From Juglans regia (taxonomy: Eukaryota > Streptophyta > Magnoliopsida > Fagales > Juglandaceae), in contig NC_049911.1 of the NCBI RefSeq assembly GCF_001411555.2, positions 8,440,209 through 8,504,208 of the forward strand: a stretch of 64,000 nucleotides of DNA, given 5' to 3'. Positions 53,461 to 64,000 of the stretch are shown here, piece after piece (positions within the stretch are counted from its first letter, which is position 1; every line of letters starts with the position of its first letter). The position numbers were made by a program, and so were the translations under genes. The notes under the pieces are model-generated. The model searched no databases, was not told the origin of the DNA, and saw nothing but the letters and a program-made list of their open reading frames with translations.

Positions 53461-54872
53461 CTAAGAAATACTCATTGGGCAACATTGAAAAATACAAGAC
53501 AATACTCGTTGCTAAGGGATTCACTCAAAAAGAAGTAATTGATTACACTAAGATTTTCTCTCCTATATCTAAGAAATATTACTTGCATGTTATTTTGGCA
53601 TTAGTAGCCCATTTTAACTTAAAGTTGCAACAAATGGATGTGAAAATAACATTTCTCAATGGAGTTCTAGAGGATGAGGTTTACATGAAACAGCCTAAAG
53701 GATTTCCCTCTAGTAATTGTGAGCAATTGGTTTGCAAGCTCAAGAAATCTATATACGGTTTAAAACAAGCATCCTGCCAATGGTATTTGAAATTCAATAA
53801 TGTAATTTTTTCATTCAGTTTTGTAGAAAACGTTATGGATCAATGTATATACCAGAAGGTTAGTGGGAGTAAAATATGTTTTTTTGTTTTATATGTGGAT
53901 GACATTTTGCTAGCAACCAATGATAAGGGTTTGCTGCATGAGGTGAAACAATTCCTCTCTAAAAGTTTTGATATGAAGGATATGGGTGAGGCATCTTATG
54001 TCATTGACATTAAGATTCATAGAGACAGATTTTAAGGTATCTTGGGTCTGTATCAAGAAACCTATATTAATAAAGTCTTAGAGAGATTCCGGATGAAGAA
54101 TTGTTCACCAAGTGTAGCTCCTACTGTGAAGGGTGATAGGTTCAATTTGAACCAATGCCCGAAAAATGACCTTGAAATAGAACAAATGAAGAACATTCCA
54201 TATGCTTCTGCTATCAGAAACCTAATGTATACTCAAGTCTGTACAAGACCTAAGATTGCATTTGTTGTGGGAATGTTGAGACGATATCAGAGTCATCCAG
54301 GTTTAGACCACTAGAGAGCTGCAAAAAAAGTAATAAGGTACCTTCAAGGAACCAAAGAATACATGCTTATGTATAGATGAACGGACAATCTGGAAATAAT
54401 TGGCTACCCAGATTCTGACTTTGCTGGCTGTATTGATTCACGCAAATCAACATCAGGATACATTTTTTTTATGGCCGGTGGAGCTGTATCATGGAGGAGT
54501 GCCAAGCAGACTTTGACTGCCACTTCCACTATGGAAGCCGAGTTCGTCTCTTGTTTTGAGGCTACTTCACATGGTGTATGGCTTAAGAACTTCATTTCTG
54601 GGCTTAGAATTATGGATTTGATCTCTAGGTCATTGAGAATATATTGCGACAATTCAGCTGCTATTTTTATGGCTAAGAACAACAAAAGTGGGAGTCAATA
54701 TAAACACATCAACATCAAATATTTAGCCATAAAGGAACGTGTTAAAGAAAAGAAAGTGGTCATTGAGCACGTTAGCACTAAGCTAATGATTGCTGATCCT
54801 TTGACTAAAGGCATGCCATCATTGAAATTCAAGGATCATGTAGTGAATATGGGATTTGGTTCCATTATGTAA
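53451..54872 (+). pseudogene. Copia reverse transcriptase and RNase H
   Basis: The best-preserved part of the element. The RT frame 53475-54035 has LVAKGFTQKEVIDYTKIFSP, QQMDVKITFLNGVLEDEVYM, LKKSIYGLKQASCQWYLKF and the catalytic YVDD at 53892-53903, all as expected. Stops are at 53448, 54033 and 54312. RNase H (54471-54872) has AVSWRSAKQTLTATSTMEAE, RIYCDNSAAIFMAKN and ADPLTKGMPSLKFKDHV. It could not make a complete polyprotein without suppression of several stops. Confidence 0.85.
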
Positions 54873-55191
54873 TTTTTCATTGTATGAACAATGTTATTTT
54901 AATGAAATTCTTAATTATTTTTATGTTTTTTCTCATATTGATGTGCACCTTAATTTAATTTTGAGAAAATTCATCTATGATGGACCAAGAATAAACATAG
55001 GGTTTATTTATTAAGAAATTGTGGCCACATAAATTATAATGTTTAAGAAATAAATATATAATAATACATGGAAGGTAATACTCGTCATTAGAAGACTTAT
55101 CACCATGATTCATGTATTTATTACTTAAATACAGATTATCGATAGGTTTAAGATGAAACATTAGATTAGAAGTGTGGACCAAGTGGAAGAA

Positions 55192-55594
55192 TGTTGATCG
55201 TTTCTCACAGAGGCCGTTCGTAAAAACGAGTCTCTAGCTTTCCTTAAGTTTAGGAGTTCTTGAAGTGGTCCACTCTAATTATTCATCATGTTCGTAGAAC
55301 GTTGGAACTGCCCCATGATAAACTGAACACGTGGGACACGTAGCCACCAAAGTTTGATGGAAGCTTCGACTATAAATACTACGTTTGGTCTCCAGACTTA
55401 CTCACTCAATCTTCTTTAGTCTTACACCATCTAAATAGAGTGGAATAGAGTTTGGAAGTGCCAAATATCAGTGAGAAAGCGTAGCAAAACAGTGAGGAAC
55501 ATCAATGGCTGGATGTACTGTTTCTTTGGCATTAAACTTGTCGATTCTGTTTTAAAGTGTTTATTTGCATTATAGAATCGCTATTTAGCTTTCA
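55192..55594 (+). repeat. 3' LTR of the copia element (403 bp)
   Basis: Starts TGTTGATCGTTTCTCACAG and ends TTTAGCTTTCA. It differs from the 5' LTR at scattered sites, indicating insertion some time ago. The ATG and donor-like GT are kept (ATGGCTGGATGTACTG). Confidence 0.9.
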
Positions 55595-56619
55595 TCTTCT
55601 GCATCTAATCAATCCCACCTTTGCAATCTCCATTTTACTGTTTTAATGGAATGAGGTACCTCATGCATTCTTAATCACATCATGATAGTCATCTTTTTTT
55701 GGAGAGGGAGTTGTGGACCTACAATTTGGGATAGATGACTCAAGTAGGAATGTCGGGCCCAAAACCTCTCTCTCCTCCACCCCTACCCGAATTGCTTACA
55801 ATCCGGACAGGGGATTGAATAAGAGTTACATAATCTATGTATAGCTGTTGTGTTGGAGCCAATGGTGGCTTTTAATAAATCCTTGGAAATTGCAAGAAGG
55901 TTGGGTATATCACAATCTTTTTCGAACGAGGTAGAAGGGAGAAAAGTCTGGCTGCTTGCAAAAGAGGGTATAGCGATTTCTCTTATGTCATCTTCATCAC
56001 AATATATTTCTTTTTATTGCAGATTTCGTGAGTTCGGAAGCTTTGTTTTTAGCGATGTATGCTAAATGTAGTTCTATTCTTAGAAAGGAGTTGTGGGGAT
56101 CCCTGTTAAGGGTGGAAACAGTTGAAAAATCCTGGATGATTTTATAGAGAATTTTAATAGCATTAAAAGTGATTTAGAAAGGATGGGCAATATATGATCA
56201 TCCTTTCTCTGGATCAAAATTCATGTGGCATTGTAGAAGGGATGGGCAATTTATTTGGGAAACATCGGATAGAGCTTTCGTTGGTTTCTTTTCCACATGC
56301 TGTTTTAATACACTTGGAAAGAATATATTCATATCATTGCCCTCTGTTGTGTAAAAAGTTAGAATTTTTTGGAATTACTCATCCAAATTTTGTGGAATTT
56401 TTTGCTCATAATTGGAACCAACCTTGTAATAAGATTGGTTTAAAAAGGATGGTCTTAAAAATGAAAAGACTGAAAACTGCTCTAAAGGATTGGAATGCCT
56501 CAATTTTTGGTGACAATTTTAAGAAACTAGCTGAAATAAGAGATAATATTCAAGTGGCAGAGTTGGCACTACAAACATTAAATTCAAAGAATAATCTTAG
56601 AAGAGGTTTGGATAATGAG

Positions 56620-56810
56620 TTGAGATGATATGATATGATATGAAAGTTGAAAGTTGAATAAAATATTGTTAGAATATTATTTTTTAATATTATTTTTGTT
56701 TTGAGATTTGAAGAAGTTGAATTATTTGTTGCATTTTGTGTGAAAATTTAGAAAATTTGTAATAATTAAATCAGATAAGTTGAGATTCTTCTTGTATCCA
56801 ACCAACTCCT
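56620..56810 (+). mobile_element. GAGATGAG-type MITE inside the LINE
   Basis: The family core (GAAAGTTGAATAAAATATTG, TTAGAATATTATTTTTTAAT, TGAATTATTTGTTGCATTTT) sits between LINE endonuclease and RT text. Its ends GAGTTGAGATGATATGATAT and TTGTATCCAACCAACTCC are slightly diverged. Confidence 0.7.
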
Positions 56811-57850
56811 TAGTCTTTTGCATAAGTTAGAATTTGAGTATGATCAAATTCGCTTCAAGAAGTAAGTTTTTATAAGCAAAAGTCTAGAATAAGCTGGCTC
56901 AAAGAAGGGGATAGAAACTCTAAATTCTTTCATCAAATGCTTTTGCATAAAAAGAGAAAATCAATGGTTGTTTCTTTAACTCTTCCTAATGGTATTGTTT
57001 CTTGCAATCATGGTGATATAATATCTGCTCTTGTTGAATTTTTTTCAGGCCCATTTAACTTCAGAGAATGTTTTATGGTGCATTGATAGTATACAAGTCA
57101 TTCCACACTTGGTTAAAGATGAGGATAATGTGAATATGTTGAGGCCACCCACTCTTGAAGAAGTTAAAGTTGTTGTAGATTCTATCCTAGCTTATCAGCA
57201 CCAGGGCCAGATGGTTTTTCATCAGTTTGTTTCTATAGTTGTTGAGAAATCGTTGGTTATGATGTTTGGGATGCAGTGCTTGATTTTTTTAGAGGTCTCC
57301 TCTTCCTACTTCTTTGCAACATCCTTTTATTATTTTGATTTCCAAAGTGAATGATCCAATCACGTTTGCTGATTTTTGGCCAATAAGCCTTTGCCAAGTT
57401 TCATACAAAATTATATCTAAAATTCTTGTAACTAGGCTTGGAGCTTTGATGCCTAGACTTGTCTCTCCACAACAGGGTACTTTTGTTGATGGCCGACTTA
57501 TTTCTGAAAGCATTGTTCTTACCCAAGAACTTGCTAACAGCTTCTAAAAAAAAAAAAACAGATGGGGAAATGTTATATGAAAAGTGGATATGGCTAAGGC
57601 CTTTAATCGTGTTGAATGGTCTTTCTTGTCAAAAGTTCTTTCGAAATTTGGGTTTCTCTTTTGTAACATTGTTTTGCAGGTCCATTTTCCTTTGTTGTTT
57701 TTAATGGAGCTCATAAAGGTTTTTTCCATTCCATCAGAGGTTTGAGGCAAGAGGATCCACTCTCACCTTTACTCTTTATCTTAAGTGAAGAAGTTTTAAG
57801 CAGGAGCTGTCACAGTTGCTTCAAGAGTCTTCTTTCATTCCTTACAAACC

Positions 57851-58606
57851 TAGGGGTGACAATATGTGACACGACCCGTTAATCCAACACGAACACGACA
57901 CGATAATAATGGATTAGCGTTTAATCTTAACGGGTTCGGGTCAAAACGGGTTGAGAAGTTAAGACACGATTACTTAACTGGTCAACCCGTTAAGAAAGTT
58001 AAAGTTACAATTATACCCTTATACTTAAAAGTAAAATTGATGGGATTTTAATTTCGATATTTTTATTATTTGAATTGTAATTTTAGACTTGTAATTAAAA
58101 TTATATTTTTTATAGATATTGTAATTTTAACATTTATATAAAATTATGCTAAACTTAATAGGTCAAACGGATTAATTTTGGGTCTATTCAACCTGAACTT
58201 TGCTACTCATCATCCCTACACACCACACTTTTTTTTATTTTATTTTTCATTCTTTTTATTTTTTTAAATTTTATTTTATTTTATTCTTCTTAAACTTATT
58301 GAATTCTTCTACTCATCATTCATATATCACACATTTGGTAAAAGAAAAAAAAAATGTGGAGTGTGGTGTGTTGGGATAATGAATAGAATTTTTTTTTACA
58401 TAAACAGGTCGAGTCATATTAACCTATATCGTAGTATTTACTAACGGGTTAACACAACACGACCCGTTATGTTAATGGGTCGTGTTAGGGTCTGAGATTT
58501 TGACACGATAAGTTTAACGGGTCAGGTTGGGGTTGACCCATATAGTATAATATGCATGCCTTAACATGACACGAACACGACCTATTAACACGATTTGACA
58601 TCCCTA
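57851..58606. mobile_element. hAT-like non-autonomous element in LINE RT
   Basis: Terminal inverted repeats are TAGGGGTGACAA and TTGACATCCCTA. The inside has mirrored ACACGACCCGTTAA / GGGTCGTGTTAGGG-type subterminal repeats and an AT-rich centre. TAGGG ends and about 0.75 kb suit a hAT-type non-autonomous element. The 8-bp host text CCTAGGGG (57849-57856) and CCAAGAGG (58608-58615) both encode Pro-Arg-Gly of the LINE and may be a diverged target duplication, although that overlaps the inverted repeat. Confidence 0.7.
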
Positions 58607-60150
58607 GCCAAGAGGTTGTTCTACCATTTCTCATATTTTATTTGCTAATGATTTGTTAATGTTTTCTAATGGATCCAAAAGGAGTTTAGATTCATTAATG
58701 GAGTTTATCTCCAAATATGAGCAAATATCTGGGTAGCGAATTAATCCCCAAAAAATTGTATTTCTTATGCACAACTCTACATCTGGGCAGATTGTGGTTA
58801 GAGCCACTAGTTTCAAGGAAGGTAATTTTCCTATCCCCTATTTGGGAGTACCTCTTTATTGTGGAAGATTGACTATAGACTTGTTTGATACCATTCTTGC
58901 TAAAATTAGAAAAAGAAGTTGTTGGTTGGAAACGTAGATTGTTGTTTGCTAGAGGGAAATTAACTGTGATTAAGGTAGTGTTGTCTTCCGTTCTAGTTCA
59001 TATTATTTTTGTAATTTGTCCTCCTAAAAGGGTGCTAGATTTAATTCAACAAGCTTTTGCATCATTCTTTTGGGGAGAAAGTGAAGGGCATTAAAAAAAA
59101 TGAATTTCTTGGGAAAATATATGTAGACCTGTTGAAGAGAGTGGTATAGGCATAAGAAATTCATATGATGTTGTAAAAGCTTTACAATGCAAACTTGTTT
59201 GGAATCTAGTAAGTTCAACCTCTCTTTGGGCAATTTATATGAGGCAAAAAGTATTTTTCTAATGTTGTACCGTTGGAATAAATTTAAGCAAGGCCATGAC
59301 ATTCTCATATTTGGAGATCTATATATGTATATCTACCATTCATACAATCTCAAAGTCAGTGGAATATTAGAAGTGGTAATATCAGTTTTGGAATGATAAC
59401 TGGATGGCTAATGGGTCCATTGCATCCTTGGGTTTTCTTATCACTTTACCAAATCTGAGATTAAATTATTTATATTCTGTAGCTGGTTGGTAGAGAGATA
59501 AGCTTGAAATTCTACAAAATCCTGTATTAAGGCATCATGTTCTTAGTTTTCAAATACAACTAATAAGTGGTGATGATGATAGATATATAAAGCATACAAA
59601 TGATGGTAAATTCACTACTCTGTCAGAATAGAACATTCTTAGAACCCAACACTCTTGACTTTCTACTGCCAAATATATTTGGAGTAAGAATCTTCCAATG
59701 AAAATTTCTATTTTTGTATGAAAATTGTTGAATAATGAGGTAGCGTTGGACATAAATGTTAAAAAATGTGGCATAAGCTTGGCCTCTAAGTGTAGTTGTA
59801 GCTGCAAGACTGTAAAGTCTGATTTACATATTTTTAATGATTGTGATATTGCTATATCTGTATGACTTCAGTTCTCATAGACTTTTGGTGTCTTAGGTCT
59901 ATTAGATTTGGGAAAGAAAGATAAATTGCTAACTTGGTGGTCAGTTTTCCATAGGACAAATCATATTCATATAACTACTCAATTAGTTCCCTGTGTATAA
60001 TACTTTGGAAATTGTGGCTAGCAAGAAACTCAACCAAATATGAAGGTATAATCAAGCCTACTTCTTGCATTATTTGGAAAATTATGCAATGGTTGCTTGA
60101 ACCAAATCTGCTGATTAAATAATCAAGGGGCATAAAAAAGGTGATTAATG

Positions 60151-60279
60151 TTAAGGAGTAAATATTGGGGCCTTCATGTGGATTAATATTTGCATGCATC
60201 GATCGATGATCTGTAGAAAGGAGAGTTTAGAGAGACACGTTTGGAATTAAACTAATCACAACAAAAGATCATGAGTTAT

Positions 60280-60318
<39 letters not shown>

Positions 60319-60514
60319 GTGGAAATATGGTTGGATCCATCGGGTTGCTTGTTGAGGAAGATAGGGTTTTTGGGGGAGCCAATGAGTTTGCAATCTATAT
60401 CAGGATCTTCTCATAAAATGATCATAAAGAGATTGATGATAAGGATGATGGTATTATATATAATTATCTAATTAGTACTGCCTAATTTCGCTCCAAGTAA
60501 TTCTCCAAAAAGAT

Positions 60515-60545
<31 letters not shown>

Positions 60546-60660
60546 GATATAAATTGTACGTGGATTTCAGCAAATTAAGTTGCTTTTTATTGATAGCTTC
60601 GGATCCTTTGTGCATGAAAATAGAAACTTTTGATGCTTCCCCCACATACAACAACATAAT
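60151..60660. other. Spacer with two microsatellites
   Basis: A (TA)n run at about 60283-60316 and a (GA)n run at about 60514-60538. No gene recognised; short open frames here are created by the repeats. Confidence 0.6.
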
Positions 60661-62100
60661 GATATAGGATTTTTCAAAGTACCTAACATAGTAGCAATGG
60701 TTTGCCTAACATTTAATGTACACTAAACTGCACATGAAACTGTCAAATTTCTTGTACAACTGTCTAGGAGCTGGTTTCAGGCCATAAAAGTTGTTCTTCA
60801 ATTTGCAAAATGAACTCTCATTTCCTTTACTACGAACCCCTCAGGCTTGTGCATAAAGATGTCTTCCTCCAAATCCCCATAAAGAAAACTTATTTTCATA
60901 TCTAACTGCTAAAGATGTAAATCTTCAATAGCCACCATTGTCAATACTAACCTGATGGTCGTGATCTTCACCACAGGAGAGAAGATCTCAAAGTAGTCAA
61001 TGCCCTTTTTTCTGCTGAAAACCTTTAACAACAAGTCTTGCCTTGTACCTTTTACTGCCATCATGCTTAGTCTTCACCTGGTATACTCAATTGTAATGCA
61101 ATGCTTTCTTTCCTGGTGAAAGTTTTGTCAACTCTCATGTCTAATTCCCTAACAAGGAATCAATCTCATCCTTCATGACTGACTCTCACTTGCTTGAATT
61201 TTTATCCTGCAATGTCTCCTCATAGTTGTGCAGTTCCACACCATCTGTTAGCAGAATATAGTTCAAAATGGGTGAGAATAGCCGTAGGGTCGAATGTTCC
61301 TGATAGACTTACGAACTGCAACTGCAACTGCAGATGTGGACGACTCTGGATCTAATTGAGGAATAATAGGAATGGGTGCACTAAGCCCACTCTCCCCGTC
61401 ACTCATGTCTCTACTCTGCATTGTAACCTCTGGTAGGTCATCCAAACGCACGAACTCAGACTCCTAAGGAGTCGCATCAGCTATTGTATCGGACTTGTAC
61501 TTGTACATAACTTTCTCATTGAAAATTACGTTCATGCTCCTAATGATTTTAAGACTTTGCTCATCCTAGAATCAATAGCTAAATGCCTCATTTCCATAGC
61601 CAATGAAATAACATCTTTTTTATTTGGCCTCAAGCTTGCTATGAGCATCATAATTAACATGAATGTGAGAAACACTACCAAAAGTTTTAAGATGAGAAAA
61701 GTTAACCTCTTTTTTTATCCAAGTCTCCTCAGATAGTCTGCACTCTAATGGAACTGATGCTCCCCAATTGATTAGGTAAGTGACAGTACTAACTACATCT
61801 GCCCAAAATGTAGGTGGTAGCCCAACATGTAATCTCATGCTTCTAGCACGCTCATTGATGGTTCTGTTCATGCACTCAACAACACTACGATTGTCTTCTC
61901 CATTCTGATACCATGAGCTACGTAGTACTTCTTAAACCCTCCATCAATGTATTCTCCACCATTGTCAGACCTCAAGCATTTCAACTTTAGGTCTATCTCT
62001 GTCTCAACTAGAGCTTTCCACTTTTTGAACACATCAAACACGTGAGATTTTAATTTCAAAAAGTAAACTCCTATCTTTTTGTTGTGGTCGTCGATGAACA
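60661..62100 (-). pseudogene. Tnt1-like copia integrase and partial RT (minus strand)
   Basis: The minus-strand integrase core reads LKCLRSDNGGEYIDGGFKKY (61920-61990), then MNRTINERARSMRLHVGLPP and ADVVSTVTYLINWGASVPLE (61750-61870), followed by HLKTFGSVSHIHVNYDAHSK. Upstream of RT there is a variable tail (61263-61451), and scattered RT text near 60790-61080 (ISFLYGDLEEDIFMHKPEGF and NFYGLKPAPRQLYKKFDSF in separate frames). The element stops at about 60661 before the catalytic RT motif, so RT core, RNase H and the 3' LTR are missing. Confidence 0.75.
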
Positions 62101-63600
62101 TGACGTATTATCGAGAGCCTCCAAGAGACAACACTGGGGAAGGCCCCCACAAGTCTGTGTGTATGAGTTCCAGCGTTATTGATCTCAATGCTCTACTACT
62201 CTTCATGAAACTGAAATTTTTTTACTTCCCCAGTATACAGCTTTCACACATACCTAGATCAATTGACCTTAGTTCTGGTAGCTTGCCATTCGATAGTAGT
62301 TCTTTCATGCCCTTCTGACCCATATGGCCAAGTCTGCAATGCCACAACTCTGTAGTGTTCTCTATTTGGTGGTAGCAATAGTGTCACTCGATCCTGATGT
62401 CATGTACATAGTACTGGTCTTCTTACCTCGAGCCAGCACCATTGCTCCTCTAGTAACCTTCCACATACTATTGGAGAACAATACTGAATGGCCACAATCG
62501 TCAAGCTATCCTATAGAGATGAGATTTTTCTCCAGCTAAAGAATGTGTTTGACTTTCTACGAGGTCCACACATTCATGTTAGGGAGTACAATGTCAACGT
62601 CTCTCATTCCCACCACATTCAGTGCATCTCCATCAGCCAAGTATACCTTCCCAAAATCACAAGTAACGTAGTTTTGTATGATCTCTTGGTGTAAAGAGGT
62701 GTGAAAGGAAGCCCCTGAATACAGTATCCAATCATCGACCGAACTGTGAACTGCAAGTAATAGTGCATCATGTACTTTTTTAGTTACCATGTTTGCAATG
62801 TCATTTTCCGTCTTTTTCTAATTTTTATAGTTCCTTTTTATGTGACCAATCTTGCCACAATTCCAGCAGGTTGCCTATTGTCCAGGCCTTGCCTTGCTCT
62901 TGCCCTTGTTCCTTGATTTTGATATGTCTCTATTTGAGTTTCTGTCATGTGTTCTCCCTCGAGCATCAACATTCAGTGCAGAAATTGACCACGAGATATC
63001 GCCGGAATCCCTCATGCGCACCTCCTCTGCCAAAATCAAATCACGAATATCATCATATTTTAATTTCATCTTCCCGGCAGAATTACTAACAACCATTCTC
63101 ATGGGTTCCCAACAATTTTGGTAATGATGCTAACAGTATCAGTGCCTGAATCTCATCATTAAACTCAATTTCAACATAAGATAATTGATTTATGATAGTA
63201 TTCAACTCTTTTAGATGTTGGGCAATAAACATACCTTCAACCATCTTTAGATTGAATAACTTTCTCATTAAGTGCACCTTGCTATCCGCAGATGATTTTT
63301 CATACATACCTGAAAAAGTCATCATGAGATCCATTATAGTCTTCTTCTTAATAACATTGTGTGCAATTGATCTCAAAAGGGTCAGACAAATAACCCCCAA
63401 GACCTGTCAATCTAACAGGTTCCAATCAGCATCATCCATACTGTCCAACTTTTTCCCCAATAGTGGAAGATGGAGTTTCTTCCCATAGAGGTAGTCCTCT
63501 ATATGCATTCTCCAGCATCTAAAGTCTATGCCGTCCAATTTCTCGACCCTAGATACCTTCACTTCTTCCCTAGTCATCGGTCTCCTTCAAACCAGAACAA
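62101..63600 (-). pseudogene. Tnt1-like copia gag, zinc knuckle and protease (minus strand)
   Basis: Gag starts near 63580 (MTREEVKVSRVEKLDGIDFR, then a block with WRMHIEDYLYGKKLHLPL) and continues as LLRSIAHNVIKKKTIMDLMM and KVHLMRKLFNLKMVEGMFIA (63086-63400). The zinc knuckle near 62835-62875 reads CWNCGKIGHIKRNY, with the last Cys replaced by Tyr. The protease near 62720 reads WILYSGASFHTS, with the catalytic Asp replaced by Tyr. The remaining pre-integrase text reaches 62101. Frameshifts lie near 63110 and 62450. Confidence 0.8.
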
Positions 63601-63615
63601 TGACTCTTGATACCA
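63601..63615 (-). promoter_or_regulatory. Primer-binding site (initiator tRNA-Met)
   Basis: The minus strand reads TGGTATCAAGAGTCA, two bases from the LTR start. It is similar to the usual TGGTATCAGAGC with one extra base. Confidence 0.75.
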
Positions 63616-63617
63616 AT

Positions 63618-64000
63618 TGTTGCGAAAAACAAAGACAATAAAACAAAAGTAAACAAGAAATAATCAAACTATCAATCACAAGACACAAATTTACGTCGTT
63701 TAGCAACATGCCTACTTCCACAAAGTTACAGAAGATTTTATTATGCTGAGGATAAGAGGTAAAATATTATTGCTCATCACGATCATACTATTTATAATAA
63801 GCATATTTATAGGGTTACACGGCGGAAGTCTTAATTTTTACTTTTCTGCGATCTTCGCTCAAGCGGAGTGTCTAGCACGCATCGAGCGAATTTTTTGTCT
63901 GATTTTTGCTCGAGCGTCAAGTCGAGCGACTATCAAACGAACTCTATGCCTGGGCTTCGCTCGAGCCCACTATTGAGTGAGACTCGAGCGAACTTTCTGT
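63618..64000 (-). repeat. 5' LTR of the Tnt1-like copia, cut by the window end
   Basis: On the minus strand it ends TTTTTCGCAACA next to the primer-binding site. A TATAAATA box lies on the minus strand at 63804-63811. Its R-U5 part matches the LTR at 494-1034 in layout and partly in sequence. The visible U3 (63848-64000) is filled with CTCGAGCG-type motifs. The outer end is outside the window. Confidence 0.8.

Larger units (their letters stand above)
49038..55594 (+). mobile_element. Full-length but decayed Ty1/copia retrotransposon
   Basis: 6,557 bp with LTRs at 49038-49439 and 55192-55594, a primer-binding site at 49442-49454 and a purine-rich tract before the 3' LTR (AAGTGGAAGAA, 55180-55190). 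The flanking five bases are TCTTT and TCTTC, a target duplication with one change. Domain order is gag, protease, integrase, RT, RNase H, which is copia order. Gag and pol are broken by at least ten stops or frameshifts. The leader is unusually long (49440-50955) and contains a palindrome array. Confidence 0.9.
55685..60150 (+). mobile_element. Nearly full-length decayed L1-type LINE with two MITE insertions
   Basis: Endonuclease text runs from 55850 to 56620 (shared with 2245-3115). After a MITE (56620-56810) the linker and RT follow: WLKEGDRNSKFFHQMLLHKK near 56900, a stretch with NDPITFADFWPISLCQVSYK (57346), VDMAKAFNRVEWSFLSKVLS and [16 protein letters not shown] (57740). A 756-bp element interrupts RT at 57851. 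RT resumes at 58608 with HILFANDLLMFSNG, where the catalytic FADD is FAND. Thumb and zinc-binding regions follow to about 60150. There are many frameshifts. No poly-A tail is clear. Confidence 0.8.

Overview
This is a gene-poor, repeat-dense piece of a eudicot plant nuclear genome. The evidence is introns with GT/AG borders, plant Ty1/copia, Ty3/gypsy and L1-type elements, hAT-, CACTA- and GAGATGAG-type MITEs, and an ACD6-like ankyrin/PGG gene. The MITE family and the LTRs rich in CTCGAGCG suggest Fagales (walnut, hickory or oak relatives). That placement is an inference from general familiarity and was not tested. Nothing bacterial, organellar or tRNA/rRNA-coding was seen.

The one convincing host gene is on the + strand: an ACD6-like protein in three exons (27453-28098, 38573-39111, 39663-40355), about 625 codons, with matching intron phases. 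Its first intron is about 10.5 kb, mostly because a 7.2-kb non-coding LTR element (29837-37024, LARD-like) sits inside it. Its C-terminal membrane domain lacks the two glycines of the PGG motif. A broken partial copy of exon 1 plus part of intron 1, including the same LINE fragment, lies at 6075-7279.

Layout. 1-3115: L1 pieces and a long inverted-repeat arm interrupted by a deleted Tnt1-like copia relic. 3116-6070: no gene, probable decayed LTR. 6075-7548: ankyrin pseudogene and L1 3' part. 7549-12591: minus-strand gypsy element with 3-kb LTRs and a short non-coding interior. 12592-17125: minus-strand Sirevirus-like copia, truncated, with an LTR that has internal sequence on both sides. 17126-24080: MITEs, CACTA ends, direct duplications, the other inverted-repeat arm and three copies of an exon-like unit. 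24081-27289: an unidentified ORF, then a 2.3-kb cytosine-poor tract that may be a solo LTR. 27300-40546: the ACD6-like gene. 40547-40927: a TRIM with a perfect TSD. 41243-47013: two nested solo gypsy LTRs, each with a perfect TSD. 47517-48985: L1 RNase H/zinc-binding part. 49038-55594: a complete but decayed copia element. 55685-60150: a nearly full-length decayed L1 carrying two MITEs. 60661-64000: a minus-strand Tnt1-like copia running off the window.

The most interesting observations are these. (1) The copia at 49038 has an ATG inside its 5' LTR followed by a GT donor; a matching AG acceptor just before gag joins the two in frame, so an intron would remove the primer-binding site and leader. 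(2) Inside that intron are ten palindromic ACGACATGTCGT-type cores, paired in a period of about 75 bp. (3) A LARD occupies the intron of a probable immune-regulator gene. (4) CTCGAGCG-rich U3 regions occur in two different copia lineages. All retroelement genes here are interrupted by stops, frameshifts or deletions.
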